From Caprella mutica (taxonomy: Eukaryota > Arthropoda > Malacostraca > Amphipoda > Caprellidae), in contig CANNZV010002536.1 of assembly GCA_947561585.1 (NCBI GenBank), positions 47,250-111,249 of the forward strand: 64,000 bases of DNA, given 5' to 3'. The notes under the pieces are model-generated. The model made no database searches. It saw only the letters and a list, made by a program, of their open reading frames with translations, and had not been told where the DNA came from. How positions within the stretch are numbered: the first letter of the stretch is position 1; the number at the start of each line of letters is the position of its first letter. The position numbers and the translations under genes are program-made. This document shows, in pieces, positions 12,411 through 23,908 of the stretch.

Positions 12411-13121
12411 TTCCTACTGCCATACTGACCACCTGTGTCTATAATCTGTAACTATTATTATCTTATTCTTTATTTACATTACTGTGAGTGTTACTTTTAG
12501 CTTAACAATATTCTTTAATTTTCGAATAAAAATTTAAAATCATATTCATTAGGTAAACAAAATGATAGAACACCTAAAGGTATACTGTATGTATAACAAA
12601 TAAATTAAGGTGTTTGTTCAACCTCCCACTAGATATAAACATGCTGGAAGTGCATATATTGCCTTCCTTTCAGTTTCAAATGCATATGCCTTTTTTTATA
12701 TGCATTATCTTTAAGTGCATATGTTTTATCTGCAAAACATATGCGTTTCTTAAAATGCATATGCCTTTTCTCAAATGCATATGCGTTTTCTCAAATGCAT
12801 ATGCGTTTTCTCAAAAAGAATAAAACCTGTTGCATATGCAGTATATTTCCCAGTGCATATACTGCATATATGCAAATGCATAATGTCACAACCCTAATCA
12901 TGACTAGGGTTGTGACATTGCATATTTTGCATATGCTTTTCTAAAACGCATATGCTTATTTGATTCGCATATGCATTTATCAACATGCATATGCAATTAT
13001 AAATATGCATATGCATTTAACAATATGCATATGCTTTTACTAATTTGCATTTAGCAATATGCATATGCATTTACCAATATGCAAATGCATTTACCTATAC
13101 ATTTATAAGCATGCATATACT

Positions 13122-13324
13122 CTTGGTGGCCCGTTGAACATTTTCCTTAGAAATATTGGAATCCTTGGAAAAATTTGATAGAAAGCTGAAAAAATTAAAA
13201 CAATCCTAGAGACATAGATTAGATATAGATAAACCTTCACCTTCCGCCAACACTTCACTCTTGAAAAGACTCTGTTTCTGCTAGGGTGGTAAAACTCCAT
13301 ATGTAACAATAATAATAATAATAA
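13122..13324 (+). mobile_element. Short retroposed insert, probably a 5'-truncated LINE or SINE
   Basis: The insert interrupts the hAT-like array. It is flanked by a perfect 16-bp direct repeat TAAGCATGCATATACT (13106-13121 and 13325-13340) and ends in an (AAT)n tract. A 3' simple-repeat tail plus a long target duplication are the marks of target-primed reverse transcription. The uninterrupted site is visible in the first element near 10803-10820. Confidence 0.75.
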
Positions 13325-13375
13325 TAAGCATGCATATACTTTTATCAATATGCCTATCATGAAGCTGTCTGTTAC

Positions 13376-13805
13376 GAATGGAAGAGAAGTGGATGGCGTA
13401 CTTTGGGCCCTGAACTGTTGTAATTTGGATTATGGATTGTTTTTTTCTTCATTTTTTTAACGCTACTTGCAGTTTTAGAGGATGGTTATGCTCTTCAACT
13501 ACGAGGTCTTAGATTTTTGTGTTAGGTAGGCTTGTAGGCTTCATTTACTATCACCTCTTCATTTTCCTTTTCCATCCGTGAGGGCAGCCACCGGTGCTTG
13601 CGTCCCATTTCGTCACATTCCTTGGTAAGTGACTGCATTCACGGAGTAGCTTTTCTGCATCCATGAGCATTGTCACCAATGGTGGTAAGTGCCTTTGTTC
13701 ATGGAGCCACTTTCCTTTCTGACTGCTTCTAGTCCCTTGTATTTAATTTCCTTTTACGTCAGCGAAATAGTCACGATATGACTGAAGCACGACGTTAAAC
13801 CCCTA
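13376..13805 (+). repeat. Dispersed repeat family D, copy 2
   Basis: This is collinear with 10855-11275 and includes CTTGCAGTTTTAGAGGATGG and GCACGACGTTAAACCCCTA. It is part of the truncated hAT-like copy. Confidence 0.7.
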
Positions 13806-13959
13806 GTATAATAAAAAAAATATTAATAGTATGAGATTAAAATAAAATCTATTAAATTTGTTTTATCTTGTTAATAATTGTTTGTAGCGTAATTCTAAGT
13901 CAATATCAGAGATTTTTTAATCAATTTGATTGTAAACATTTTCAGATTCAAATAACTTC

Positions 13960-14115
13960 GCACCACTGCAGTTCTCATCAGTGCAGTTCCCATCAGTGAA
14001 GTTCCCATCGGTGTAGTTCTCATCAGGACAGTATTAATCACTATCAGTGTAGTTCTCATCAGAACATTTCTAATCACTATCAGATGAGTTCTCATCATTC
14101 CCATGAAGTGTAGTC
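13960..14115. repeat. Degenerate short tandem repeat
   Basis: Words like GTGCAGTTCCCATCA and GTGTAGTTCTCATCA recur every 17-20 bp with many changes. The 82-codon minus-strand ORF over it is a repeat artefact. Confidence 0.6.
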
Positions 14116-14149
14116 TCATTCCCTGTGATATCCATTTATTCATTCTTAT

Positions 14150-15370
14150 TACTTTTAGATTTTCAACGACATTTCTCCGTGAAAAGGAAGTGCATAAAGT
14201 ACCGAACTAATTTGTGTATTTTATTTATTGCTATGCGTTTGAAAAACTTTAATCTTAGGTAAATATAGAATTAATTATATATTGTAAGTTCATGTTAATC
14301 ATTCAACCCTAAGCTTTTAAAAATTGTTCTAAGATTGATACTTCATGTAAACTAGTACTAATCAGAAATCCTTTATTTTAGTAAAAATTGTATCGGGTAG
14401 TTTTTACTTTAGAAATAACTTGCAAGTGTATTTAGTCGTGTAGTAGTTTTTACATTTTTACCAAATTTAATTGTTATCTTCAACTTTTGAAAATCACTTT
14501 TTATAAATATATAATAATTATCCATTTTCTATTATTGATCCTTTATTTATCTTATTTTTTAAGTAAAAAACTAATATTGTATGATAAGAGATAGAACTTG
14601 CAAGTTGAAAGCCTTAGTTGACAGTTGTCATGAATCCCAGTTTCACTCCGATGTCACAAATTAAGCACCAAAACTGCAGTAGGCTACATTAGTTCTGTTC
14701 TTGGAGAACTTTCTTTTGGTTCATCTCATAGAACTTTGTAACTTATTTTATTGTCAACGTTGGCGATGTGACATTTATTGAGAAGAAAAATTATGATCAC
14801 TTCAGTTATTTTTAGTTCACTATATCACTGTTTGTCAATTGGTCGTGCAAGCATTTAATATATAAAAATTTTAAACTGAAAAGTATCAGTTCACGTGATG
14901 ATAAAAAATCCATCAATTTACTGCATTTGAAATCTAAACTAAATAGATTAAGTTACAACTTAGTCATAGTTTTATTTTATTCATTAGCCTAAAAGAATTT
15001 TTCAATTAAATAAGTTCAATAAAAGATAGAAAGTATCGGTATAGCCGTATAGGTAATTAGTCATGACGGTGGTTATATTAAATAAATAAAACTAAGGTAC
15101 AGTCTTATAACCCGGGAAAGCTGGGACGTGGGAATACTTGATTGGATTTATTCCCAACATTTATATCTAAATATTATTTTTTTGAAGAAACTTCAAAATT
15201 CTCAATTTTTAGGATGTAGCTATCTGTACTGTTCAAATTAAAATCTGTGAAATAGTTATGATTGAAACTATCCTCCCCATTAACAATCACATCTAAAGAT
15301 CGAAATGAGAATAACCTGAGTCTTCACCAACAATGTTGAAGATTACATGATAAAAATACTAAAGTATTCA
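14150..15370. other. AT-rich stretch with no recognised feature
   Basis: I saw no exon, RNA gene, inverted-end element or tandem array here. Confidence 0.4.
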
Positions 15371-15374
15371 GAAA

Positions 15375-15653
15375 TCTATCTCTGCACACGGCACGTTTCA
15401 TCAATCTCTGCACACAACGGCTTTTCGGTTATCTCTGCACACGGCACCTTTTCGGTAATCTCTGCACACGGCACCTTTTGGTAATCTCTGCACACGGCAC
15501 CTTTTCGGTAATCTCTGCACACGGCACCTTTTCTAGTTGGTGCTGCCTAACTCCTCTGGTTCAGTTCTTCAGTTGCTAGAGTGTCGGTGAACGTCTTGTC
15601 CTGCTGCAGTTTGACCTCGAGATCTTTCGAGTGGCTCTCGTCTTCAAGTGTTT
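15375..15653 (+). mobile_element. Minisatellite-plus-tail element (family H), copy 1
   Basis: About six units of 26-27 bp containing TCTCTGCACACGGCACC are followed at 15531 by a conserved tail of about 120 bp starting CTAGTTGGTGCTGCC. Near its end the tail has a hairpin, CTCGAGATCTTTCGAG (15616-15631). The same order and orientation occur at 25608-25909 and 31914-32262. A variable array plus a conserved tail with a terminal hairpin resembles Helentron-derived non-autonomous elements, but the 3' end is not a classic CTRR. Class is therefore an inference. Confidence 0.65.
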
Positions 15654-16682
15654 GGGGAATTTCCTGTGTATTAACTCTCAGTAGAACCATCGTCAAACTA
15701 GAACAAATGAAGTATATATCAGAAACAATATAACTGTGGAAAAAACCAGCTAAAGATTAAGGAAGCAAGAAAAATATAATTTTTAAATGTGCGGAAAAAT
15801 TAATTTAGTTCCTCAATCCAATGAATTGTTTTATCAATTTTGAACGCTGTGTTAAATTTTCATGAAAATAAGTTTTAAAAGCTGTAATACCCGCTTCAAT
15901 ATTGCAAAAATCAGCAGTAAAGTTAGTCTTGTTTAATTGGAGTTCTTTTTATGGTTGAAGTGGGAGTGAAATTAAAATTAAACTTTAGCCAATTTGCACT
16001 AAACAGATTCAGAATATTTAAATATGTGATATTGGTATATCCCTCACTCTTGAAATGTTTTTATAAAAATAGAAAATGGTGGTTTGCTTCAACAGCCATC
16101 TTATTTTTTTCAAGTGGCAATGTTAAGGTACGAGTTTACAATTAATATTGGTGAAGTTCAGTAAACATGGAATATGGTAATCAAATTTAAAAATAACATT
16201 AGAATCTATCTTTTAATGAGAATAAGCTATTTAGCTGTGAATAAACAGGTTATTGAATGAACACGTACGTGGGTTCATTGGTTTGTTTACGGCAGTTGAG
16301 TCTATTAAATTGAGGTACTATAGATAAATTTTTATTTCACGAAATTTTCAGATGAATGAATATCGAAATATCATACTTATACAATGGATATATAACTTTA
16401 AAATGCATTCAACAAATGAAATATTTTAATGAGTGATCTAAAATGCACATTTCCGTCAAATTGATTGTATTGATAGAAAATAATTTAAATTCGACCCACC
16501 TTTACCTCTAAAATCAATTGATAACTATTACAGAATGTTACAATATCTTGATATTCAGGACTAATGCTACCTACTCAATAGCCGATATGACCCAGGTAGC
16601 CGAAGTTACAAATAAATGTTCAGTTTTCCTTAGAAAGTGGCTAGCAAGGATCTTCTAAGAATAGCTATTCTGAAGTCATAAG
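15654..16682. other. AT-rich stretch with no recognised feature
   Basis: No convincing gene. A 64-codon ORF at 15951-16145 has no supporting signals. Confidence 0.4.
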
Positions 16683-16843
16683 CAGGGTTGTGACAATAAG
16701 CGTTTAAAATCATAGATCCTAAAAATGTAATTGACAGAGTGAATTAATCACTATTGAATCGTTGTAAACCAGCGGTATGAAGATTCGTCTATGATATTCT
16801 GAAGATCTATGATTTTAAATGCGTATTGTCACAACCCTAGCTA
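16683..16843. mobile_element. hAT-like MITE, copy b
   Basis: CAGGGTTGTGACAATAAGCG and the inverse GCGTATTGTCACAACCCTA bound the element. A perfect 8-bp duplication GTCATAAG flanks it (16675-16682 and 16844-16851). It has the same ends as the copy at 9866 and is noncoding. Confidence 0.85.
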
Positions 16844-16851
16844 GTCATAAG

Positions 16852-17870
16852 CATGGTCATTTTCAAGTTATTCTTTCTCTAAAATATTCTTCAGGTAAAA
16901 TGGGTATTTCAATATCCTGGATCTAGATTCTAGAATAGCTTAATCTGGAACATAGAAATGGTAACAATTTTCTGGTTTTTATTGAATTGTTATAAATTAC
17001 TCTTGGTTGTAATAAATTACTATATGCAAATATATGACATTGGTTACCTTGTTTATTTTTTACTTTTATTGTTAACCCTCTCACCTCGGGGTATATTTAA
17101 TAATCAGCCAAAACGGTATAAATATTTTCCATTCGTGGTGAAATTATTATGAAATTATGATTCTTTCATTTTTACCCTAGGTACCCCACATCCGAGAGTC
17201 TCCCTTGGGAATCTTCATCTTCACAGCTTCTGTGATTCTTAGTGAGGCAGCATCAATTTAGTATTTTCCAAGACTTTAGGAGTGTTCTACAATCTGTGGA
17301 ATAATCAATTCACCTAACCTAAGGAAGTAGCAGAAAAGAATATGCGAGGATAGCAGCAGACGGAAAATGATCCAGCTAATGATCCAGCTACCCAAACCAA
17401 GTAATTACAACCTAAGATGCGTCTCTGTTTGAAATCCCATTTAGGGACTCATATCTTCCGATAAAAAAAATATAATAGGTAAATTGAGTTATTATAGACA
17501 GTGATGAATAAGAATAAGCAGACATAAAAGAATGTTACCTCATAGTCTTCTGCATGTCACTACCATAGAATAACGGAAGTGACCTTACGCTGACTATGAA
17601 ATGACTGACCACATTATACTTCTAATGAACTTTTTTCTTGAGGAAGAATACCATAGAGAAGAGTACATTATATGGTTATATTCCTCTTGCTCTCAGTGAC
17701 ACATTCTAGTTGACAGCACTTGTATAACTAATTTGCGAAAAACTTCTAAATTTTGATTCTATTATGGATATCTGAATAAGAATTAGTAAATAAATATTTG
17801 TTCTCCTTTAGTAATTAAAATTATTCAGGCATACAGATAAGCTGATGTATCTTCAGAAAATATTGCAATC
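16852..17870. other. Intergenic, no recognised feature
   Basis: No gene, array or inverted-end element was identified in this kilobase. Confidence 0.4.
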
Positions 17871-17925
17871 TAAGAAGCTTATCACCTAGCTCTTGCAGTG
17901 ATAAGAAAGGTCTCATGATTGCAGG

Positions 17926-17956
17926 TATTTAAGGAAGAGCGAAAGTTGTTTTCAGT
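17926..17956 (+). promoter_or_regulatory. Core promoter of module A: TATA box plus arthropod initiator
   Basis: TATTTAAG starts 28 bp before the A of TCAGT, the standard geometry for an insect RNA polymerase II promoter. The same spacing is kept in all four family copies. Confidence 0.65.
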
Positions 17957-18274
17957 GCAGAACATCACAACTGATGGGCAAGAAGAGACAGCTTGCTCAT
18001 CTCTGAGAGAACTTCCAACATGAATCTCATAACTAAACTTGGTAGGTTCTACTTCTCCCATTGATATCAAAATAATATATCTTTTGATAACCTATTTTAA
18101 CTTGTACTAACGTGATTTTTATCTTCTGACAGAAAGATCTGAGGGTAAACAAGAATCTCTACCCAATCACAATCAAGAGGTATTTCCAGTGCCAATCTGA
18201 CGCCATTCTCAAAGTCACGATGTTGTCATTAGAGTTGACAGTGACGTCATACTTTGTCGTGACAGCAGGCGTGG

Positions 18275-18440
18275 TATGATTAATTACTACGAATGATACG
18301 TCCTAAGTACTACGAATGGTACGTCCTAAGTACTACGAATGGTACGTCCTAAGTACTACGAATGGTACGTCCTAAGTACTAGGGATGGTACGTCCTAAGT
18401 ACTACGAATGTTACGTCCTAAGTACTAGGAATGGTACGTC
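18275..18440 (+). repeat. 23-bp tandem repeat, about 7 copies, inside exon 2 of module A
   Basis: The unit reads TACTACGAATGGTACGTCCT plus AAG, with minor variants. The mirror array on the other arm lies at 23036-23315 with more copies. Confidence 0.9.
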
Positions 18441-19205
18441 CATGTTGTGGCTGCGAAGATTGGACTCGATACCAGAGTTTGCCTGTAGAAGATTTTCAGT
18501 TTTTACAACCAAAACGAAAACTTTTCTTCTTTTTAGTTGGCATCAAGTGATATTTTGTGATATTTGAATCCATTTTATTTAGTTACATTCTACATTACTA
18601 AAAAGTGACAAGTATTAGTGATCTATGTACTTGAAATTTATTAAGATTTTTTGCTATAGATTACTTCTACATAACACATTTTTGGCTAATGTAATGGCAT
18701 GAACGGTAATTATTGCCAGAAATCACCAGAAAAGTATGCAAAATGTAATTATGAATATTGGATTTTAAGTAGTTTAGTTTTAAATTATTTATTTTTACCA
18801 CATTATACCGTCCACTAGACCTAAGTTTAGATTTTATTTATTTAGAATAGGAAATAAAAAATTTTAGTGATTGATTGGAATTTAATTTGTGCTTCTTTTT
18901 ACAGAATCCACAGGTTTTATTCACATAGATCTCTAATGTTTTCCAGCTTTAGTTTTAAGGTTAATTTAAGCAGTTCACTATTTATATGCTCCCTAAAAAT
19001 AGAAAAGAAATGTTAGATAGAGAATGCATCGTAGAGTTATAATATTATCTTAGTATATTAACATTATTATTATTTAGCAGTTCAATTTATATGCCCTAAA
19101 TGTATCTTAAGATTATTTAAAATAAGAATAAAGAATGCAATGTGAATTAAGTTTTATTACCAATTATTCCAATAAAAAAAACATAATTTAATAATCAAAA
19201 TATAA

Positions 19206-22200
19206 TTTGAAATAAAATTTGAAAAATAAATTGATGACACAATTAAAAAAAGTGTAATTTAATTTGATTTTTTTTAAATAAAAATTCTTCCATTACTTAA
19301 TTTTTTGACCATTAATTTCTTAATCATTATCAGGACTGTTTTCAAATATCATGATATATGAGGTAGTATTTCGTGACTGCTTTGTAGTCTTAAAGGGACA
19401 TAAAACTTTTAGAAACTTTTTCTTGTTTAATGATAAATCTATGGAGGAACATTAATAATACTATAAATTGTTGCAGCTTTATTATATAAAAGATTAGTTA
19501 AAAATATATTTGAACAATTATTCTAAACTGCAGCGCCACCAACCTATGAAATTCTCAGTTAGCACAAATGATAGTGCGCATGCGCAAGATATCACTAAAT
19601 TTTCTATGTTTGTTTTTAATCATGTTCTAGTTTAGTATGTATTGCATTAACTTACTCTATATTGAAAAATAAACTTAATCATTGACGTGTTTTACTCTCG
19701 AGTACAGTTACTGTTTCAATTTCGTTAAAAAACAGATGTTTATGTAAACAAACAGATCCTAGCGCCATTGCTGCCGATGCGGTGAACATCCCAGTTACAT
19801 GCATATAATAATTTACATTTATTCATGTTGTTCGTTGTATTTGAGTCAAATTTATTCTCACAAGTATATTATACATTTGTATCAACATTATTCTCTACAA
19901 AAAGTGCCAACATTTTATATAAGTTTACGGCTTCTTTTAAAAACAATTATTACAGTATTTAAAAAGTAAAAGTTATTTACTTTGATTAAACATTCTTTAT
20001 TTTGATTTTGAATATTAATGATGAAAGAAGAACAAGAAAAATATTTAATGATAAAATAATGATAATTTATATTCACAGTAATATTTCCAGTACCAAATAA
20101 AATAAAAACTTTCTCTTTTGAAAAGCAAGTTGTAGAATTATTGTTAATAAAACTATAAATATTGTTTTCTTTATTTATTGAAATGACTATAAATATTTCT
20201 ATTTCTATTATATATCAATTTACCATAATGAAGCTAATTATAAAAAGTTAGCGTAAACTAATATATTTTCAAAGTTAGGATTTGTTTAAATCGAATTAGA
20301 ATAATGGGTTATTTTATTAATTTAAAATAATTTCAATAAAGAACTACAATCAACTACAAATATAATTGAAACTACAACCTGTTGAGACCAATCGAGATGG
20401 AACCGCCATACCTTTCTCTGGATAAAATAGAAATGCTTTATCCCTTACTTAATCTTCTACGGCCCACCATACCTTTCTCTGGATAAAATAGAAATGCTTT
20501 ATCCCTTTTAAATCTTCTACGGCCCACCATACCTTTCTCTGGATAAAATAGAAATGCTTTATCCCTTTTAAATCTTCTACGGCCCACCATACCTTTCTCT
20601 GGATAAAATAGAAATGCTTTATCCCTTTTAAATCTTCTACGGCCCACCATACCTTTCTCTGGATAAAATAGAAATGCTTTATCCTTTCCTTAATCTTCTA
20701 CGGCCCACCATACCTTTCTCTGGTTAAAATAGAAATGCTTTATCACTTCCTTAATCTTCTACGGCCCACAATACCTTTCTATGGTTAAAATGTAAACCCT
20801 TTATCCTTTCCTTAATCTTCTACGGCCCACCATACCTTTCTCTGGTTAAAATAGAAATGCTTTATCCCTTCCTTAATCTTCTACGGCCCACCATACCTTT
20901 CTCTGGTTAAAATAGAAATGCTTTATCCTTTCCTTAATCTTCTACGGCCCACCATACCTTTCTATGGTTAAAATATAAACCCTTTATCCTTTCCTTAATC
21001 TTCTACGGCCCACCATACCTTTCTCTGATTAAAATAGAAATGCTTTATCCTTTCCTTAATCTTCTACTGCCCACCATACCTTTCTCTGGTTAAAATAGAA
21101 ATGCTTTATCCTTTCCTTAATCTTCTACGGCCCACCATACCTTTCTCTGGTTAAAATAAAAATGCTTTATCCTTTCCTTAATCTTCTACGGCCCACCATA
21201 CCTTTCTCTGGTTAAAATATAAACCCTTTATCCTTCTCTTAATCTTCTACGGCCCACCATACCTTCCTCTCACAGAATTGGTGATACATAAAGCAAGTTG
21301 CGGCTGGAGGCCATCTGTCAAAGAATGAAAAACAGTTTCCAATCGCCAAATTACCTCTCGTTAAAATTAATGGCAAATGTGTTTTCAAACGGTAATAATT
21401 CATATACTAATACATCTAAATCGTCTATACAGTTATACGTAGCTTAGATAATATTCATAGTAATCCATATGTTTCAGTGCTTAAAATAGTTATAGTTTAA
21501 GAAATATTAAGAGTGCAATAAAATGAGAAAATTCATAAGTGTAATCATAACGCAATACAACTCATAATATTAATGATTTATTTAATATTTGCATGGAAAC
21601 ATACTTTACCGAATACCTACCTAGCTAGCCAAAATTTTTTTCTGAAAATTTTAGATAAATAGACGCATTATATTATATTGTTAGCTTATAGTTTGTATAG
21701 TGATATATATCTTAAATTCGATTTTATAATGGACGAAGGTATTCAGACATTTTGTAAACTTGATGAAGATTCATGATTATCTATCTGTAAAATAGTGTGA
21801 ACATGCCATCTATCCAAGGATCGCTTAAGCCTGTTATCTAAAAAAAACCCTATTTTCTCTGAAAATAAAATGATAACCAATTTATGTTTACCTATCCTGT
21901 TATGTTAAAATAATATTTCATATGAAAATTAGACGACTGCTTTATGTAAAGATTTAGTGAACTGAGTTATTTTTGAAGGAGATTTACAATGAAAGTCATG
22001 AGGCATTAATATGATATTTAAAAACAATTGTGATTATAATTATACTGAATCAGGAAATAACAAAATGTTATGAATCAAAATATTGATAATTATATCAACA
22101 CTCAGAGGGCATTCCTAGAGCTGAGATTTGTCTATTAAATTCCATGCGTACGATCCATTTGTAAATTAAATAATGAAATTTAATTAATTTTTTAATTAAA

Positions 22201-22284
22201 TAAATTTTTTAGAGAAATTAAATTAGGTAGGTATATATTTCTCTATATAAAATTATATACATATATATTTTTGAAATTATATTT
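19206..22284. other. Spacer between the inverted arms
   Basis: This is AT-rich and without a believable gene. It contains the 60-bp array at 20405-21275. A small less AT-rich patch with GTGCGCATGCGCAAG lies near 19574-19588. Confidence 0.5.
20405..21275. repeat. 60-61-bp satellite-like array, about 14 copies
   Basis: Each unit contains CTTCTACGGCCCACCATACC, then TTTCTCTGG, a TAAAATAGAAATGC stretch and CTTTATCC. The first units are 60 bp; later ones are 61 bp. A short minus-strand ORF with a 20-residue repeat exists only across the 60-bp units. Confidence 0.95.
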
Positions 22285-22329
22285 TCTAAATAAATTATGA
22301 TTTTTTTTCAATAATTGGTAATAAAACCT

Positions 22330-23701
22330 GAATTCACGTTGCATTCTTTATTCTTATTTTAAATAATCTTAAGATATATTTAGGGCATATCAATTGAACT
22401 GCTAAATAATAATAATGTTAATATACTAAGATAATATTATAACTCTACGATGCATTCTCTATCTAACATTTCTTTTCTATATTTAGGGAGCATATAAATA
22501 GTGAACTGCTTAAATTAACCTTAAACTAAAGCTGGAAAACATTAGAGATCTATGTGAATAAAACCTGTGGATTCTGTAAAAAGAAGCACAAATTAAATTC
22601 CAATCAATCACTAAAATTTTTTATTTCCTATTCTAAATAAATAAAATCTAAACTTAGGTCTAATGGACGGTATAATGTGGTAAAAATAAATAATTTAAAA
22701 CTAAACTACTTAACAATCCAATATTCATAATTACATTTTGCATACTTTTCTGGTGATTTCTGGCAATAATTATCGTTCATGCCATTACTTAAGCCAAAAA
22801 TGTGTTATGTAGAAGTAATCTATGAGCAAAAAATCTTAATAAATTTCAAGTACATAGATCACTAATACTTGTCACTTTTTAGTAATGTAGAATGTAACTA
22901 AATATGATGGATTTAAATATCACAAAATATCACTTGATGCCAACTAAAAAGAAGAAAAGTTTTCGTTTTGGTTGTAAAAACTGAAATTCTTTAAAAGGCA
23001 AACTCTGGTATTGAGTCCAATCTTCGCAGCCACATCATGGACGTACCATTCCTAGTACTTAGGACGTACCATTCCTAGTACTTAGGACGTACAATTTGTA
23101 GTACTTAGGACGTACCATTCGTAGTACTTAGGACGTACAATTTGTAGTACTTAGGACGTACCATTCGTAGTACTTAGGACGTACCATTCGTAGCACTTAG
23201 GATGTACCATTCCTAGTACTTAGGACGTACCATTCGTAGTACTTAGGATGTACCATTCCTAGTACTTAGGACGTAATATTCGTAGTACTTAGGACTTAAC
23301 ATTTGTAGTAGGTACTTAGTCAGAAAATGCCTGCTGTCACGGCAAAGAATGACGTCACTGTCAACTCTAATAACAACATCGTGACTTTGATAAAATGGCG
23401 TCAGATTGGCACTGGAAATACCTCTTGATTGTGATTGGGTAGAGATTCTTGTTTACCGTCAGATCTTTCTGTCAGAAGATAAAAATCACGTTAGTACAAG
23501 CTAATTTAGGTAAACAAAAGATATATTATTTCGATATCAGTGGGAGAAGTAGAACCTACCAAGTTTAGTTATGAGATTCATGTTGGAAGTTCTCTCAGAG
23601 ATGAGCGAGCTGTCTCTTCTTGCCCATCAGTTGTGATGTTCTGCACTGAAAACAACTTTCGCTCTCCCTTAAATACCTGCAATCTTGAGACCTTTCTTAT
23701 C
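22330..23701 (-). ncRNA. Transcription-unit-like module, family T copy A' (minus strand)
   Basis: Read on the minus strand: GATAAG at 23701-23696, TATTTAAG at 23675-23668, TCAGT with +1 A at 23647 (28 bp), and first ATG at 23581-23579. The first exon ends at 23560 before GTAGGT; exon 2 begins at 23468 after CTGACAG; AATAAA is at 22352-22347. It faces copy A across the spacer, so the two predicted transcripts converge and are complementary over their whole length. No substantial ORF. Confidence 0.55.
23036..23315 (-). repeat. 23-bp tandem repeat, about 12 copies, right-arm counterpart
   Basis: Units such as TTAGGACGTACCATTCGTAG are the inverse of the array at 18275-18440, with more copies and more point variants. 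Confidence 0.9.
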
Positions 23702-23849
23702 GCTCCAAGAGCTAGGTGATAAGCTTGGCTGTGAGTTTGCATTGTAGCAATTAATTTGTTGACGGCATTTAATATTTAGACATCTTCTCAGCGTTGATTT
23801 TTTTTATTATACTCAAGCTTTCAAATTGATATCCAATTAATCATCAGGA

Positions 23850-23908
23850 GAAGTACATACATTTTATATACGATATCTATGTACTTCTCCTTATGATGAA
23901 TTTGATGA
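23850..23908. repeat. Small perfect-looking hairpin
   Basis: TCATCAGGAGAAGTACATA pairs with TATGTACTTCTCCTTATGA across a short AT loop. Its position just outside the large inverted repeat may be chance. Function unknown. Confidence 0.6.

Larger units (their letters stand above)
10566..12896. mobile_element. 2.3-kb hAT-like non-autonomous element with inverted subterminal arrays
   Basis: The ends are TAGGGTTGTGACATTGCAT and its inverse ending AATGTCACAACCCTA. A perfect 8-bp duplication ATCATGAC lies at 10558-10565 and 12897-12904. About 250 bp inside each end is a cluster of ATGCATATGC-type words, spaced about 18-24 bp and in inverse orientation at the two ends (10580-10835 and 12660-12885). 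Subterminal repeats of this kind are typical transposase-binding arrays in hAT elements. No transposase ORF is present, and the middle holds other repeats (10850-11275 and 11483-12410). Confidence 0.8.
12905..13805 (+). mobile_element. Truncated second copy of the 2.3-kb hAT-like element
   Basis: TAGGGTTGTGACATTGCAT starts immediately after the right ATCATGAC duplication of the first element. It repeats the left half of that element, with the same ATGCATATGC array and then family-D repeat, but has no matching right end before 16.8 kb. It is interrupted at 13122-13324. Confidence 0.7.
17900..19150 (+). ncRNA. Transcription-unit-like module, family T copy A (putative spliced RNA gene)
   Basis: Signals in order: GATAAG (17900-17905), TATTTAAG (17926-17933), initiator TCAGT (17952-17956, +1 A at 17954, exactly 28 bp from the TATA start), a first ATG at 18020, and an exon end at 18041 before GTAGGT. 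A TACTAAC branch-like site (18105-18111) and CTTCTGACAG follow, with exon 2 from 18133 and AATAAA at 19127-19132 followed by GAATGCA. The longest reading frame from the first ATG runs across the splice and stops after 29 codons, so the product is probably noncoding RNA or a tiny peptide. Paralogous modules lie at 22330-23701 (minus), 28510-29360 and 35206-36262. No product family is recognised. Confidence 0.55.
17876..19205 (+). repeat. Left arm of a 5.85-kb inverted repeat
   Basis: This arm, beginning AAGCTTATCACCTAGCTCTTG, is repeated in reverse complement at 22285-23729, with high similarity throughout. The arms are separated by about 3.1 kb. Arm lengths differ mainly because the internal 23-bp array has more copies on the right. 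The arm limits nearly coincide with the limits of one transcription-unit-like module. Confidence 0.9.
22285..23729 (-). repeat. Right arm of the 5.85-kb inverted repeat
   Basis: This is the reverse complement of 17876-19205, from the T-run near 22300 to GCTAGGTGATAAGCTT at the outer edge. Both arms keep promoter, splice and poly(A) signals intact, so either the duplication is recent or gene conversion keeps the arms alike. Confidence 0.9.

Noticed and set aside
20438..20650. 70-codon ORF with a 20-residue repeat (MVGRRRFKRDKAF)
   Set aside because: It exists only where the array unit is 60 bp; the 61-bp units break the frame, so there is no selection for protein.
17876..23729. Interpretation of the inverted arms as LTRs of a retrovirus-like element
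   Set aside because: LTRs are direct repeats beginning TG and ending CA with a primer-binding site inside. These arms are inverted, lack such ends, and enclose no gag or pol remnant.
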